Under the pieces are notes generated by a model, which was given only the letters and a program-made list of their open reading frames with translations, searched no databases and was not told where the DNA came from. The position numbers and the translations under genes are program-made. From Parahaliea mediterranea (GTDB taxonomy: Bacteria > Pseudomonadota > Gammaproteobacteria > Pseudomonadales > Halieaceae), in assembly GCF_017255185.1 (NCBI RefSeq), contig NZ_JAFKCZ010000012.1, positions 97,314 through 161,313 of the forward strand: a stretch of DNA of 64,000 nt, written 5' to 3'. Below are positions 63,971-64,000 of the stretch, piece by piece. The stretch's first letter is position 1. Each line of letters begins with the position of its first letter.

Positions 63971-64000
63971 AATACGCGTTCATCACCCGACACAAGAAGA
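63967..64000 (+). CDS. IS3-family transposase OrfB, N-terminal start (runs off window)
   Basis: GTG AAA TAC GCG TTC ATC ACC CGA CAC AAG gives VKYAFITRHK, a typical OrfB beginning (KYAFIxRHKK). It overlaps orfA's stop by three bases and is probably also reached through the frameshift. The DDE integrase domain lies beyond the window. Confidence 0.6.
   Translation, partial: MKYAFITRHKK

Larger units (their letters stand above)
63610..64000 (+). mobile_element. IS3-family insertion sequence, left part
   Basis: Begins near 63610 (TGGAGTGGTTC, where the OYE reading breaks off; the exact terminal base is inferred) and continues past the right edge. It contains orfA (63677-63970) and the start of orfB in the -1 frame. 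An A_AAA_AAG heptamer at 63931-63937 is the classic IS3-family slippery site for making an OrfAB fusion transposase. Right end and inverted repeats are outside the window. Confidence 0.75.

Overview
The window reads as chromosomal DNA of a high-GC, aerobic, Gram-negative gammaproteobacterium. Outer-membrane TonB receptors, a phospholipase A1 of the outer membrane, and the nadB / rpoE-rseABC-mucD / lepA-lepB-rnc-era-recO gene order seen in pseudomonads all support this. The style (many TonB receptors, FAD and acyl-CoA enzymes, an AlgP-like protein) resembles marine OM60/NOR5-type (Halieaceae) genomes. That placement is an inference from gene content, not a measured match. No rRNA, tRNA or CRISPR array was seen.

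Layout. 1-8 kb: accessory catabolism. It holds an AraC-type regulator fragment, an LCAD-type acyl-CoA dehydrogenase, an AEC transporter with a beta-alanine:pyruvate-type transaminase under a divergent LysR regulator, two HupE/UreJ-like membrane proteins and an FAD oxidoreductase. 8-16 kb: cytochrome c' and a b561-type cytochrome, NUDIX and M20 hydrolases, a lysine-forming saccharopine dehydrogenase, a fused TauE-like exporter/DUF442 sulfurtransferase, purC and pldA. 16-27 kb: a TonB receptor, trpS, a bacterial homologue of tRNA-queuosine mannosyltransferase, apeB, a TetR regulator, tsaB-uppP, mobA, a structured repeat element, an AlgP-like histone-like protein and adk.

27-45 kb: a conserved housekeeping block almost entirely on the minus strand. 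In transcription order it runs rpoE-rseA-rseB-rseC-mucD-lepA-lepB-DUF4845-rnc-era-recO-acpS-cysM-relA-mazG, with nadB and ygfX-sdhE/ygfZ at its head. A sigma-E-like promoter precedes rpoE. Relative to the familiar arrangement, pdxJ (between recO and acpS) and rlmD (between cysM and relA) are not present. 45-50 kb: an extradiol dioxygenase, a solute-binding protein, an MFS transporter and a TPR-sulfotransferase.

50.4-56.9 kb: a compact plus-strand cluster of TonB receptor, Tat-exported spermidine-dehydrogenase-like flavoprotein, NhaC-type antiporter and periplasmic cupin. I read it as a candidate polyamine (or related amine) scavenging locus. A 10-bp inverted repeat and a 15-bp tandem repeat lie in front of it. 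57-60 kb: an LLM flavin enzyme, a methyltransferase-like protein, a bactofilin, a Cys/His-rich membrane protein and folE. 60.4-62.9 kb: a BlaI-type repressor, an M56 (BlaR1-like) protease and a TonB protein behind a promoter covered by two operator dyads. From about 62.9 kb the GC content drops visibly. An old-yellow-enzyme gene is cut off and an IS3-family element with an orfA/orfB frameshift signal runs off the right edge.

Functional links worth keeping in mind: the spermidine-dehydrogenase-like enzyme could produce 1,3-diaminopropane, whose breakdown passes through beta-alanine, the substrate of the transaminase at 2.6-4.0 kb. The rpoE operon couples envelope stress sensing to MucD protease, while lepA/lepB/rnc/era/recO follow it as general housekeeping genes.
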